From contig CAJTRK010000003.1 of assembly GCA_910578475.1 (NCBI GenBank), positions 119,552 to 183,551 on the forward strand: a stretch of 64,000 nt of DNA, given 5' to 3'. Below are positions 26,001-34,685 of the stretch, in pieces. The DNA is from an uncultured Lachnospiraceae bacterium. GTDB lineage: Bacteria > Bacillota > Clostridia > Lachnospirales > Lachnospiraceae. Made by a program: the position numbers and the translations under genes. Below the pieces are notes generated by a model, which ran no database searches, was not told the DNA's origin, and worked only from the letters and a program-made list of their open reading frames with translations. Position 1 is the first letter of the stretch. Each line of letters starts with the position of its first letter.

Positions 26001-26452
26001 TTTTCCACTCCTGCAAAAATAAGTACACCCAGAATCGCGCCCGCGCTGTCAATCATTACATCCGTAACGCGCCCGGAGCGTCCCGCAACGAATAACTGAT
26101 GCGTCTCATCGCTGGCGGCATACAACGCGGCGGCCAGAATTGCGAGAAGCATCGTTTTCCTCGTCGTAAACTGCCATTTTCCGAGCCATATATAGATTAA
26201 AACCGCCAGAATGCCAAATTCCGTCATATGCGCCGCTTTCCTGACATACCCTTCGATGGCATCCGCTATCTCGTGCAGCCTCTCATCGTCCCAGTTCAGG
26301 CCGAGAAAGCTGTCCGCGGAACACACCATCCGGTAGCTGAAAGATTCGCTGACCGCGCTGGACTCTTCCTGTTCCTGTGCGGAAAAGGCAAAAATCACAC
26401 ACATCCAGAACAACGCAAGGATTCCTGCCGCTGTTCTGACTATCCGCATCAT
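25946..26452 (-). CDS. VanZ family membrane protein
   Basis: 168 residues with four hydrophobic segments and the VanZ pattern (KAAHMTEFGILAVLIY, then AALYAASDETHQLFVAGRSGRVTDVMIDSAGAILGVLI). The ERHQxFxxGRxxxxxDVxxNxxG-like block is conserved. VanZ confers low-level teicoplanin resistance in the vanA cluster; for most relatives the role is unknown. Its start overlaps the prmA stop by 4 bases (ATGA), and its end overlaps rsmE by 55 bases, so it is translated within the prmA-rsmE operon. Confidence 0.88.
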   Translation of the reverse strand: MMRIVRTAAGILALFWMCVIFAFSAQEQEESSAVSESFSYRMVCSADSFLGLNWDDERLHEIADAIEGYVRKAAHMTEFGILAVLIYIWLGKWQFTTRKTMLLAILAAALYAASDETHQLFVAGRSGRVTDVMIDSAGAILGVLIFAGVEKCIIFLWNRRKSRESESL

Positions 26453-27435
26453 GATTTACGGGCGGTTATGGATACCCACTCGCCCTGTCGCGTAACTTCA
26501 ATGATTTCCAGACCCGCTGCCCGAACCGCTTCCGCAACGCATTCTTCTTTATCCTCAATAATGCCTGATGTGATATAAATGCCGCCCGGTTTCAACTGCT
26601 CTACAATGACCGGCGTCAGTTCCACCAGCACATTCGCCAGAATATTCGCCACCACGATATCATAACACAGATAACCGACTTTGTCCTGTACTTCTTTTTC
26701 CGTAATGATATTGCCTATCATCATTGTAAAATCTTCCTGCCGAATGCCGTTCGCTTCCATATTCTGTCTGACAGCCTCCACCGCACAGGGGTCCAAATCC
26801 GTGCCGACCGCTTTTCTGGCTCCATACATCAGCGCGAGAATTGCAAGAATGCCGCTTCCCGAACCCACATCGAGAAGCGTTGTCTCCGGAGTCAGAAACT
26901 TTTTTATCTGGCGGATGCAAAGCTGCGTCGTATCGTGCATTCCGGTTCCGAAAGCAGTTCCCGGGTCGATATGCAGGATTTTTTTATCCCGGTCTTCTTC
27001 CTTGACTTCTTCCCAGGAAGGTATGACAAGCAAATCATCAATATAAAACTGATGAAAGAATTTTTTCCAGTTATTTATCCAGTCAATATCTTCCGTTTCG
27101 TCTACGCTGACAGAGCCTTCTCCGATATCCATAAACATCCGCAGGTCTTCAAGCTCCTGCTTTACCTGTTTCAGTACGGCGTCTGCGTCCGTCGGTTCTC
27201 CGTTCAGAATCAGGCTTCCATCCTCTTTTTCTTCCACAAAAAAACTGAGATATGCAATCCCGTCGTCCTCTCCGGCCACCGGCGCGATATCGACAAACAT
27301 CTGCTCCTTTTCCCATGCCGTAAGCGGCACTTTATCCTCAATCTGAGCCCCTTCCAGACCGATGTCATACAACGTGCTGATAATGATGTCTTCCGCTTCC
27401 GTAATCGTTTTAATCCTAAATTTTGTCCATTTCAT
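26449..27435 (-). CDS. prmA: Ribosomal protein L11 methyltransferase PrmA
   Basis: 328 residues. N-terminal substrate-recognition domain (MKWTKFRIKTITEAEDIIISTLYDIGLEGAQIEDK) and C-terminal SAM-binding domain with DPGTAFGTGMHDTTQLC, LLDVGSGSGILAILA and VVANILANVL. It trimethylates L11. In Bacillus prmA directly follows dnaJ; here about 3.9 kb carrying an aldo/keto reductase, a lipoprotein and a Fic gene separates them. The VanZ gene overlaps its stop codon. Confidence 0.95.
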   Translation of the reverse strand: MKWTKFRIKTITEAEDIIISTLYDIGLEGAQIEDKVPLTAWEKEQMFVDIAPVAGEDDGIAYLSFFVEEKEDGSLILNGEPTDADAVLKQVKQELEDLRMFMDIGEGSVSVDETEDIDWINNWKKFFHQFYIDDLLVIPSWEEVKEEDRDKKILHIDPGTAFGTGMHDTTQLCIRQIKKFLTPETTLLDVGSGSGILAILALMYGARKAVGTDLDPCAVEAVRQNMEANGIRQEDFTMMIGNIITEKEVQDKVGYLCYDIVVANILANVLVELTPVIVEQLKPGGIYITSGIIEDKEECVAEAVRAAGLEIIEVTRQGEWVSITARKS

Positions 27436-27489
27436 TTCCGTCAGCCTCCTTCGTCTGTTTCCAAAATACCAGAATTTTAAAAAAACTGT

Positions 27490-28485
27490 CTATCCTCTGG
27501 CAATTTCGTCTATTCTGCGAAGCTCTTCTTCACTGAAAACAAGATTATCCAGCGCCCTGATATTTTCCAATATCTGTTCCGGCCTGCTCGCCCCGATTAA
27601 AACGGAAGTTACTTTACCGTCCTTTAAAATCCATGAGAGCGCCATCTGCGTTAAGGACTGCCCTCTGTTTTCCGCAATCTGATTCAGCTCTTTTACCTTC
27701 TCCAAAAGCTCCGGTTTTAAAGCATCTTCGTGAAGGTACGGGCTTTTTTTGCCGCCGATACGGGAATCCGCCGGAATGCCGTTTAAATATTTTCCCGTCA
27801 GGATTCCTTGCTGCAACGGGCTGAATGCGATGCAGCCGAGTCCGTTCTCATACAGGAAATCTTTTAATCCGTCTTCTTCTATCCATCTGTTGAGTATAGA
27901 ATAGGAAGGCTGGTGGATAATAAAAGGTGTCCGCAGTTCTTTTAAAATCCGGTATGCTTCTTTTGCCTGTTCTTTTTTGTAATTGGAAATTCCTACATAC
28001 AGCGCCTTACCGGAACGGACAATCTGGTCTAACGCATACATCGTTTCTTCGACTGGCGTTTCCGGGTCCGGCCTGTGATGATAAAAAATATCCACATAGT
28101 CAAGGCCGAGTCTCTGTAAAGACTGGTCCAGGCTCGCCGTCAGATATTTTCTGGAACCGCCGTCGCCATACGGCCCTTTCCACATATCATAGCCTGCTTT
28201 CGTGGAAATAATCATCTCATCGCGGTATGGCATCAAATCCGATTTCAAAATCCGGCCCATGCTGCTTTCCGCGCTTCCGTATACGGGGCCGTAATTATTG
28301 GCCAGGTCAAAATGCGTAATTCCGTTGTCAAAAGCCGTAAACAGAATTTTTTTCATATTTTCCAGATTATTAACCGAACCGAAATTATGCCACATGCCAA
28401 GAGAAAATGCGGGAAGTTTTAAACCGCTCTTTCCACATCTGTTATATATCATTTTTTCATACCGTTCTTCTTTCGCAATATACAT
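27490..28485 (-). CDS. Aldo/keto reductase (YghZ-like)
   Basis: 331 residues in the aldo/keto reductase family, group similar to E. coli YghZ (L-glyceraldehyde 3-phosphate reductase). NADPH-dependent reduction of small aldehydes is likely. Catalytic tetrad candidates are D and Y in FDLANNYGP, K in ISTKAGYDMW and H in FYHHRPDPETP. The end IGASRPEQILENIRAL fits cofactor binding. The start is chosen by GGAGG 7 bases upstream. It is divergent from the DUF3048 lipoprotein gene. Confidence 0.9.
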   Translation of the reverse strand: MYIAKEERYEKMIYNRCGKSGLKLPAFSLGMWHNFGSVNNLENMKKILFTAFDNGITHFDLANNYGPVYGSAESSMGRILKSDLMPYRDEMIISTKAGYDMWKGPYGDGGSRKYLTASLDQSLQRLGLDYVDIFYHHRPDPETPVEETMYALDQIVRSGKALYVGISNYKKEQAKEAYRILKELRTPFIIHQPSYSILNRWIEEDGLKDFLYENGLGCIAFSPLQQGILTGKYLNGIPADSRIGGKKSPYLHEDALKPELLEKVKELNQIAENRGQSLTQMALSWILKDGKVTSVLIGASRPEQILENIRALDNLVFSEEELRRIDEIARG

Positions 28486-28620
28486 GTCTTTTCCTCCTTC
28501 TTCCGCCAGCTTTTGCCATTTGGGCGATTCTGGCTCTGACCTTTTGATTGTATCACACAATTCATTTATCTGGAAAGTATTTCAGCAATTTATCCAGTAT
28601 ACAGATTGTCGATTTTGGGG

Positions 28621-28626
28621 TATAAT
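28621..28626 (+). promoter_or_regulatory. -10 element for the DUF3048 lipoprotein gene
   Basis: TATAAT about 44 bases before the start codon; no convincing -35 at 16-18 bases. An ACGGAGGA ribosome binding site precedes the ATG at 28670. Confidence 0.4.
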
Positions 28627-28669
28627 GTGGGAAATGATTGGACAACAAAAGATTTTACGGAGGATTTGT

Positions 28670-29884
28670 ATGCACAAGAAAAAAATTGCACTGTTGACGG
28701 CTTCTCTTTTGTTTGCCATCGCCTGCCTTTCCGGCTGTGGCGAGGAAGAAAGCAGACTGGAAGTCAAAGAGCCTGAAATCATAGTTGTTGGTGAAGACAG
28801 CTCCGGCGGCGCGGAAGAAACACAGGCTCCGGCTCCCGAAGAAGTTCAGGAGGAACTGACGACCGCTTACCCCGTTGTCAAAGAAGAACGGGAATCCGTA
28901 AACGGACAGATACAGAGTTACCTGACAGGACAATGGATAGACGAAGCGATTGCAACAAGAAGACCCATAGCGGTCATGATTCCCAATAATAAACCTGCAA
29001 TGCCGCAATACGGCCTTTCCAAAGCCGCTATCATCTATGAAGCGCCCGTTGAAGGACGTATTACAAGACTGATGGCTGTTTTTGAGGATTTCGATGACAT
29101 GGAGCGCATCGGCCCGGTCAGAAGCAGCCGCGACTATTTCCTTTACACGGCTATGGGCTACGAAGCGATTTATTGTAACTGGGGTCTCGCCGTGCCTTAT
29201 GTGGAAGAGCTGATTAACCGGCCTGAAGTTTATAATGTCAGCGCCGCGGTGACAGGGATTCACAATCCCGCGGACGAAGCGTACGCCCGTGTAAGCCGCG
29301 GACCGAATTATGCGCTGGAGTTTACCGGATATCTGATGATTGACGGCCTGAAGAAAGCCGTGGACAGGCTTGGTTACGACTGGAATTATGACGATGCCTA
29401 TGTTCGTCCTTTCCTGTTTGTTGCAGACGGTTCTTTTGCGGACTATGCCGACAATGAATCCGCCACCCTTATCTATCCGGGCGGCGAATCCGGCAGCAAT
29501 GCGAGCGGTTATGGTTCCTATCATCCGTATTTCGAATACCATGAAGACGACCACCTGTATTACCGTTATCAGGATGGTAAAGCGCAGATTGATGAGTATT
29601 CCGGCGGTCAGCTGACCGTTTCCAACGTTATTTTCCAGTACTGCAAAGGAGAAGTCCGCGATGACCACGATTATCTCGCTTTCGGCGTACATGGAGAAGG
29701 TCCTGCGATTGTCTTTACCGGCGGCAAGGTCATCAAAGGAACGTGGAAACGTTTTGACGGCGACTTTACACCCGCCCGTTTCTATGATGAAAACGGTGAC
29801 GAAATCATTATGAATCAGGGAAGCACTTGGATTTGCAATATTTGGGATGATGAAGAATACACGCAATGTGTAGAGTGGAAATAG
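28670..29884 (+). CDS. DUF3048 domain lipoprotein (YerB-like)
   Basis: 404 residues. A lipoprotein signal peptide (MHKKKIALLTASLLFAIACLSGC) places the lipidated cysteine at about residue 23, so the protein is on the outer face of the membrane. An acidic, Glu/Pro-rich linker follows to about residue 65. The DUF3048 domain starts around RRPIAVMIPNNKPAMPQYGLSKA and includes RIGPVRSSRDYFLYTA and IFQYC; the C-terminal part (GKVIKGTWKR, NQGSTWICN) is the DUF3048_C region. Function unknown; a YerB-like wall or secretion-associated role is only a guess. Monocistronic with its own terminator. Confidence 0.9.
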   Translation: MHKKKIALLTASLLFAIACLSGCGEEESRLEVKEPEIIVVGEDSSGGAEETQAPAPEEVQEELTTAYPVVKEERESVNGQIQSYLTGQWIDEAIATRRPIAVMIPNNKPAMPQYGLSKAAIIYEAPVEGRITRLMAVFEDFDDMERIGPVRSSRDYFLYTAMGYEAIYCNWGLAVPYVEELINRPEVYNVSAAVTGIHNPADEAYARVSRGPNYALEFTGYLMIDGLKKAVDRLGYDWNYDDAYVRPFLFVADGSFADYADNESATLIYPGGESGSNASGYGSYHPYFEYHEDDHLYYRYQDGKAQIDEYSGGQLTVSNVIFQYCKGEVRDDHDYLAFGVHGEGPAIVFTGGKVIKGTWKRFDGDFTPARFYDENGDEIIMNQGSTWICNIWDDEEYTQCVEWK

Positions 29885-29901
29885 ATAAGATTGGATTTTG
29901 A

Positions 29902-29932
29902 AACGGCGTAGCTCAATGTTACGTCGTTTTCC
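29902..29932 (+). terminator. Intrinsic terminator of the lipoprotein gene
   Basis: AACGGCGTA (29902-29910) pairs with TACGTCGTT (29920-29928) with one G-T pair, then TTTTCC. Confidence 0.8.
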
Positions 29933-30200
29933 TGATTATATAATAAGTGTCCCTCCTGTATCAAATGTTTTCATATATTCTTGACAAGATATTGACGGGC
30001 GCTTCTGTATATGATGAGCGTGGAATCCTTTTCATTTGAATACAGCAGCGTAAATTGGGCATACTATGTCTTGAATCTATATGATTGGGGAGCATTTTTA
30101 TATCTTTACACACAGAAATGTTCCCCATTCTTCATTGACTGTTGGGGAGCATTATGGTATAATAACAACAAGAATTGTTCCCCAAAAAGGAGGACCGGCA
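29933..30200 (+). promoter_or_regulatory. Promoter and inverted-repeat operator array of the Fic gene
   Basis: TTGACT (30135-30140), 17-base spacer and TATAAT (30158-30163) form a near-consensus promoter. Four copies of a TTGGGGAGCAT-like word surround it: 30085-30095 and 30142-30152 in forward sense, 30117-30127 and 30174-30185 in reverse (TGTTCCCCA). They pair as two inverted-repeat modules with centres about 32-33 bases apart; one copy lies in the promoter spacer and one just after the start site. A fifth copy (TTTGGGGAACAT) lies after the gene at 31157-31168. This is the layout of an autoregulated operator. Confidence 0.7.
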
Positions 30201-31145
30201 ATGGCAGTACAATATAGTGAAATACAAGAATTGCTCAGAAGCCGTGCTGACCTTCATGCAAGGCTGAATTTGATGCCATACGATGGTACACCTGAAATCA
30301 AAGAACGTGGTGACGGAAAATACCTCTATGTGAGAAAACGTGTCGCTGGCAAACAGACATCGACTTATGTTGGTGCATATACCGAAGAACTGTATAACCT
30401 GCTTCTTCGAAATGCCAGAGAAGTCCGTGAGATTAGAAAATCACTCCGCAGCATAGAAAAGCAACTTGCTGCAGCCGGATATTCTGAAGATGAGCTTTCT
30501 GCTGATGTTGTCAACAACATCGCCTTTGCACGTGCCAATATGAAAATGAATATCTATGACCAGGCTGTCTTAGAGGGCGTTGCTACATCCTTCCCGCAGA
30601 CAGAGGAAATCATAGAAAATGGAAAAGTTTCTGGTATGACAGCTACCGATGTGCAGAAGATTTTGAATCTGAAACACGCATGGGAGTTTATTCTGGACCG
30701 AGATGTGGTCGCCAGCCGTTCCGACTATTATATGCTCAGTCATATCGCACGACTGGTAAACGAAGGCTTTTTCGCTGAAGGCGGTCGTATCCGAGGTGTT
30801 CCGGTTACCATTGGTAGTTCGTCTTATGTTCCTCCTCTGCCAAATGAACTGGATGTAAAAGACAGAATCCGAGAAATCGTTGAAGAAAACTATGAGCCTG
30901 TCAACATCGCTATCAAGCTGTGCCTTTACTGCATGAAGACTCAAATATTCTTGGATGGTAATAAACGTGCTTCTGTCATCTTTGCAAACCATTACCTTAT
31001 TTCACATGGTGGAGGATTCTTGGTAATTCCTGAAAAAGAAGTACCGGAATTCAAACAGCTGCTTGTAAAATACTATGAAGGAGAAGATATTGCTATTATT
31101 GCAGCTTTTATGAAAGAGCGCTGCTGGAAAACAATAGAGTCATAA
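30201..31145 (+). CDS. Fic/DOC family protein with degenerate catalytic motif
   Basis: 314 residues after an AAGGAGG ribosome binding site. Residues 1-110 are helical with a basic YVRKRVAGKQTSTYVGAY segment. The Fic core follows: TSFPQTEEIIENGKVSGM resembles the inhibitory/regulatory helix region, and the active-site loop reads QIFLDGNKRAS. Aligned with HxFxDGNGR the catalytic His is Gln, while D, G, N and R remain, so classical AMP transfer is doubtful. Fic proteins modify targets with nucleotides or, in some cases, repress their own promoters. The operator array upstream favours a regulatory role. No antitoxin-like gene is adjacent. It lies inside the dnaJ-prmA interval. Confidence 0.85.
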   Translation: MAVQYSEIQELLRSRADLHARLNLMPYDGTPEIKERGDGKYLYVRKRVAGKQTSTYVGAYTEELYNLLLRNAREVREIRKSLRSIEKQLAAAGYSEDELSADVVNNIAFARANMKMNIYDQAVLEGVATSFPQTEEIIENGKVSGMTATDVQKILNLKHAWEFILDRDVVASRSDYYMLSHIARLVNEGFFAEGGRIRGVPVTIGSSSYVPPLPNELDVKDRIREIVEENYEPVNIAIKLCLYCMKTQIFLDGNKRASVIFANHYLISHGGGFLVIPEKEVPEFKQLLVKYYEGEDIAIIAAFMKERCWKTIES

Positions 31146-31156
31146 ACGACATTCGC

Positions 31157-31168
31157 TTTGGGGAACAT
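31157..31168 (+). promoter_or_regulatory. Fifth copy of the GGGGAACA operator word
   Basis: TTTGGGGAACAT lies 11 bases after the Fic stop codon and about 38 bases before the micro-ORF at 31206, matching the words that flank the Fic promoter. Confidence 0.55.
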
Positions 31169-31205
31169 TTTCTATTGTAGCAATTTTAGAAGGGGCGTGA
31201 TTCCT

Positions 31206-31295
31206 ATGGGATTTTTATCTGGTATATTCAAGGCGAGAGACAAGCCCATCAATGCTCTATTCATTGTTTCTGAAATTAAAATGAAAGACGAGTAA
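31206..31295 (+). pseudogene. Micro-ORF resembling the N-terminus of a phage portal protein
   Basis: 29 codons preceded by AGAAGGGG about 11 bases upstream. The first residues, MGFLSGIFKARDKPINA, resemble the N-terminal end of HK97-type phage portal proteins of Firmicutes (a short basic helix then ARDKP-N). The frame then loses resemblance and stops inside a terminator stem. I read it as the scar of a phage module, or an unrelated small peptide; the resemblance is from memory of the family and has not been tested by search. Confidence 0.35.
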
Positions 31296-31322
31296 GAAAC
31301 ACTCCATCTTACTCGTCTTTTT
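31287..31322. terminator. Intrinsic terminator shared by the Fic region and dnaJ
   Basis: A perfect 11-bp stem: GACGAGTAAGA (31287-31297) and TCTTACTCGTC (31307-31317), followed by TTTTT. It lies between the plus-strand Fic region and the minus-strand dnaJ stop. Confidence 0.9.
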
Positions 31323-31356
31323 ATATATCATTAAAAACCAAAATATTTCAATATCA

Positions 31357-32520
31357 TTATTTCCTGAACCTTTTCTTTCCTTTCGGTTCCTCGCCGCCGG
31401 AAGCAGTCTGCTGTTTCACGGCGTTCAATGTATTCCCGGTCTGCTCATCGAACTGTTTCAGGAGGTCTTTGGCCTCACGGGACATTTTATCCGGCACTTG
31501 TACAACGAGTGTCACATAATGGTCTCCCCGTACATCTCTGTTACGCAGGGACGGAACGCCTTTCCCTTTCAGGCGGACTTTTGTATCCGTCTGCGTGCCG
31601 GGCTTCACATCATAAATGACTTTGCCGTCTACCGTATCAATCATAATTTCACCGCCAAGCGCCGCTACCGCAAAGGACATCGGAACCGTCGAGTAAATAT
31701 TCATATCCTGTCTCTGGAAAATCGGATGCCGTCCGACGATTACTTCTACGAGCAGGTCGCCTCTCGGTCCGCCGTTTGTTCCCGGTTCTCCCTTATCTCT
31801 GATTCTGACGCTCTGGCCATTATCAATCCCCGCCGGAATCGATACCTGGATTTTCTTCTTATTTGCGATATATCCCGTGCCGTAACAATCCTGGCACTTC
31901 TCTTTAATAATCTTTCCGGTTCCGTGACAGTCCGGACAAGTCTGAACGCTTCTGGTCGTTCCGAAGAAAATCTGCTGTGTAAACACGACCTGACCTTTTC
32001 CGCCGCATTTGGGGCAGGTTTCCGGGCTGGTTCCCGGTTTTGCGCCGCTGCCGCGGCATGTCGTACATTCGTCCTTTAATGTCAGTTCTATCTCTTTATC
32101 GACCCCAAAAATTGCTTCCTCAAACGTAATCCGCACACTGGTACGAATATTCGCGCCTTTCATCGGGCCGTTTCCTCTGCTTCCCCGACGGCCGCCGCCG
32201 CCAAAGAAATCTCCGAAAATATCTCCAAATATATCACCGAAATCCATGCTGTTAAAATCAAAACCGCCGAATCCGCCGCCTGCACCGCCTTCAAAAGCAG
32301 CGTGGCCATACTGGTCATACTGCCTTTTCTTTTCAGGGTCACTCAACACAGCGTAAGCTTCTGAGGCTTCTTTGAACTTCTTCTCTGCTTCCGCATCGCC
32401 TGGATTCATATCCGGATGATATTTTTTTGCAAGCACCCTGTATGCCTTTTTAAGCGCCGCTTCATCAGCATTCTTGTCAACGCCAAGAACCTCATAATAG
32501 TCTCTTTTCTGCTCTGCCAT
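31357..32520 (-). CDS. dnaJ: Chaperone DnaJ
   Basis: 387 residues. J domain with HPD (KKYHPDMNPG), Gly/Phe-rich linker (residues about 70-110), four zinc-finger repeats CxxCxGxG (CTTCRGSG, CPKCGGKG, CPDCHGTG, CQDCYGTG) and C-terminal substrate-binding domains. It stimulates DnaK ATPase and delivers substrates. GGAGG 8 bases upstream sets the start. It is the last gene of hrcA-grpE-dnaK-dnaJ. prmA, which usually follows, is displaced. Confidence 0.97.
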   Translation of the reverse strand: MAEQKRDYYEVLGVDKNADEAALKKAYRVLAKKYHPDMNPGDAEAEKKFKEASEAYAVLSDPEKKRQYDQYGHAAFEGGAGGGFGGFDFNSMDFGDIFGDIFGDFFGGGGRRGSRGNGPMKGANIRTSVRITFEEAIFGVDKEIELTLKDECTTCRGSGAKPGTSPETCPKCGGKGQVVFTQQIFFGTTRSVQTCPDCHGTGKIIKEKCQDCYGTGYIANKKKIQVSIPAGIDNGQSVRIRDKGEPGTNGGPRGDLLVEVIVGRHPIFQRQDMNIYSTVPMSFAVAALGGEIMIDTVDGKVIYDVKPGTQTDTKVRLKGKGVPSLRNRDVRGDHYVTLVVQVPDKMSREAKDLLKQFDEQTGNTLNAVKQQTASGGEEPKGKKRFRK

Positions 32521-32665
32521 GCCTCTATCCTCCAAGACTCATCACATCAAATTTCTTCACTCAGAACCCTTCAATTCAAAACTCCCTCAACCCGGAACCC
32601 TCTTACTCCGGAACCTTCTCACGCCCGAAAGAATGCAACGCGCTCTTCCAGACAAAATACAGAAA

Positions 32666-32696
32666 TTCTTGGATGCCGTTTTATGGCATCCAAGAA
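32666..32696 (-). terminator. 12-bp hairpin between dnaK and dnaJ
   Basis: TTCTTGGATGCC (32666-32677) pairs perfectly with GGCATCCAAGAA (32685-32696). On the minus strand a T-rich but interrupted tail follows, so it is probably a partial terminator or processing hairpin lowering dnaJ relative to dnaK. The rest of the 188-base gap holds loose GGAACC repeats and no gene. Confidence 0.6.
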
Positions 32697-32708
32697 GCTC
32701 TTTTTGTA

Positions 32709-34580
32709 TTAGATTTCTCTGTAATCTCCATCTACGACATCATCTGCCGCGCCTGCTTCCGCGCCGCCCTGTGCATCCGCCTCGCCCATATCCGGCGCCG
32801 CTCCCTGCTGTGCCTGCTGCATGTTCTCATACATCTTCGTGAATAAAGACTGTGCGGAATTTGTCAGCTTTTCTTTCGCCGCTTTTAATTCATCAATCTG
32901 GCTGTCGCTCATTTCCTGGTCTTTGGTCTTTTCCAGAATATCTTTGACTGCCTGCAAATCAGCTTCGACACCGGCTTTCTCGGATGCGTCAATCTTGTCG
33001 CCGACTTCGCTCAATGCTTTCTCTGTCTGGAATACGAAAGAATCCGCTTCATTTCTCGTATCAATCGCTTCTTTTCTCTTCTTATCCTGCGCTTCATATT
33101 CCGCCGCTTCTTTTACCGCTCTGTCGATTTCGTCATCGGACATATTGGAGCCTGCCGTAATCGTAATATGCTGCTCTTTTCCGGTTCCCAAATCTTTGGC
33201 AGATACATTTACGATACCGTTTGCGTCGATATCGAACGTAACCTCTATCTGCGGAACGCCGCGCATTGCCGGCGGAATGCCGTCCAGTCTGAACTGCCCG
33301 AGAGACTTGTTGTCTTTCGCAAATTGTCTTTCGCCCTGTACAACGTTGATATCAACCGCAGTCTGATTATCTGCCGCTGTGGAGAAAATCTGGCTCTTCT
33401 TCGTCGGAATCGTAGTATTTCTCTCAATCAGTCTTGTTGCCACGCCGCCCATTGTTTCGATGGAAAGGGAAAGCGGTGTTACGTCAAGCAGCAGGATTTC
33501 ACCTGCACCCGCATCGCCTGCCAGCTTACCGCCCTGAATGGAAGCGCCGAGCGCAACGCATTCGTCAGGGTTAAGGCTCTTATTCGGCTCATGTCCGGTC
33601 AGCTGTTTTACTTTCTCCTGAACTGCCGGAATACGGGTGGAACCGCCGACTAACAATACTTTACCCAAATCGGCATTGGTAAGGCCTGCATCCTTCATCG
33701 CGTTCTGAACGGGGATTGCCGTTCTTTCTACCAAATCATGTGTCAGCTCATCGAATTTAGCCCTTGTCAGGTTCATGTCGAAATGTTTCGGCCCTTCTGC
33801 CGTCGCTGTAATGAAAGGCAGATTGATGTTGGTCGTTGTCGCGGAAGACAGTTCTTTCTTTGCTTTCTCCGCCGCTTCTTTCAGTCTCTGCAGCGCCATC
33901 TTATCCCCTGATAAGTCAACGCCCTCCTGAGCCTTAAACTCAGCCAGCATCCAGTCGATAATCTTCTGGTCAAAGTCATCGCCGCCGAGTTTGGTATCGC
34001 CGTTCGTCGCAAGAACTTCGATAACGCCGTCTCCGATTTCAATCAGAGATACATCGAAAGTACCGCCGCCCAAATCGTATACCATGATTTTCTGCTCTTT
34101 CTCGTTGTCCAGACCATATGCCAGCGCCGCCGCCGTAGGCTCGTTAATAATACGCTTTACATCCAGTCCCGCGATTTTGCCGGCGTCTTTGGTTGCCTGT
34201 CTCTGTGCATCGTTAAAATATGCAGGAACCGTGATAACGGCTTCCGTTACTTTTTCGCCGAGATAGTTTTCCGCGTCAGCTTTCAGTTTCTGAAGAATCA
34301 TAGCGGAAATCTGCTGCGGAGAATATTTCTTGTCATCAATGGTCCGGCCTCTGTCCGTACCCATATCCCTTTTAATAGATGCAATCGTCTTATCCGCGTT
34401 GGTTACGGCCTGACGTTTTGCCGGTTCTCCGACAAGTCTCTCTCCTGTCTTTGTAAACGCTACGACAGACGGTGTCGTTCTCGCGCCTTCCGTATTAGCG
34501 ATAACCGCCGGTTTACCGCCTTCCATAACCGCTACGCAGCTATTTGTCGTTCCTAAATCAATACCTATAATCTTGCTCAT
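32709..34580 (-). CDS. dnaK: Chaperone DnaK (Hsp70)
   Basis: 623 residues. Nucleotide-binding domain motifs IIGIDLGTTNSCVAV, IINEPTAAALAYGLD, VYDLGGGTFDVSL and VLLVGGSTRIPAVQ; substrate-binding domain from about residue 370; lid and disordered tail ending DDVVDGDYREI-like. The segment missing near residue 80-100 relative to Gram-negative DnaK is typical of Firmicutes. AGGAGGG 7 bases before the ATG. Heat-shock operon member under HrcA/CIRCE control. Confidence 0.98.
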   Translation of the reverse strand: MSKIIGIDLGTTNSCVAVMEGGKPAVIANTEGARTTPSVVAFTKTGERLVGEPAKRQAVTNADKTIASIKRDMGTDRGRTIDDKKYSPQQISAMILQKLKADAENYLGEKVTEAVITVPAYFNDAQRQATKDAGKIAGLDVKRIINEPTAAALAYGLDNEKEQKIMVYDLGGGTFDVSLIEIGDGVIEVLATNGDTKLGGDDFDQKIIDWMLAEFKAQEGVDLSGDKMALQRLKEAAEKAKKELSSATTTNINLPFITATAEGPKHFDMNLTRAKFDELTHDLVERTAIPVQNAMKDAGLTNADLGKVLLVGGSTRIPAVQEKVKQLTGHEPNKSLNPDECVALGASIQGGKLAGDAGAGEILLLDVTPLSLSIETMGGVATRLIERNTTIPTKKSQIFSTAADNQTAVDINVVQGERQFAKDNKSLGQFRLDGIPPAMRGVPQIEVTFDIDANGIVNVSAKDLGTGKEQHITITAGSNMSDDEIDRAVKEAAEYEAQDKKRKEAIDTRNEADSFVFQTEKALSEVGDKIDASEKAGVEADLQAVKDILEKTKDQEMSDSQIDELKAAKEKLTNSAQSLFTKMYENMQQAQQGAAPDMGEADAQGGAEAGAADDVVDGDYREI

Positions 34581-34685
34581 TTCCAAGCCCTCCTATAAAA
34601 TTTATATCTTCATTAATAGCTTTAATAATAACCTGTTACAATAACTTCTCATAATCCCCGGAAGAATGACTGCAAGCCATTCTTT

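Noticed and set aside
28655..29866. A 403-residue open frame on the minus strand
   Set aside because: It is antisense to the DUF3048 lipoprotein, which has a signal peptide, ribosome binding site and terminator.
30011..30217. A 68-codon frame upstream of the Fic gene
   Set aside because: It runs through the operator words and promoter and overlaps the Fic start; no ribosome binding site.
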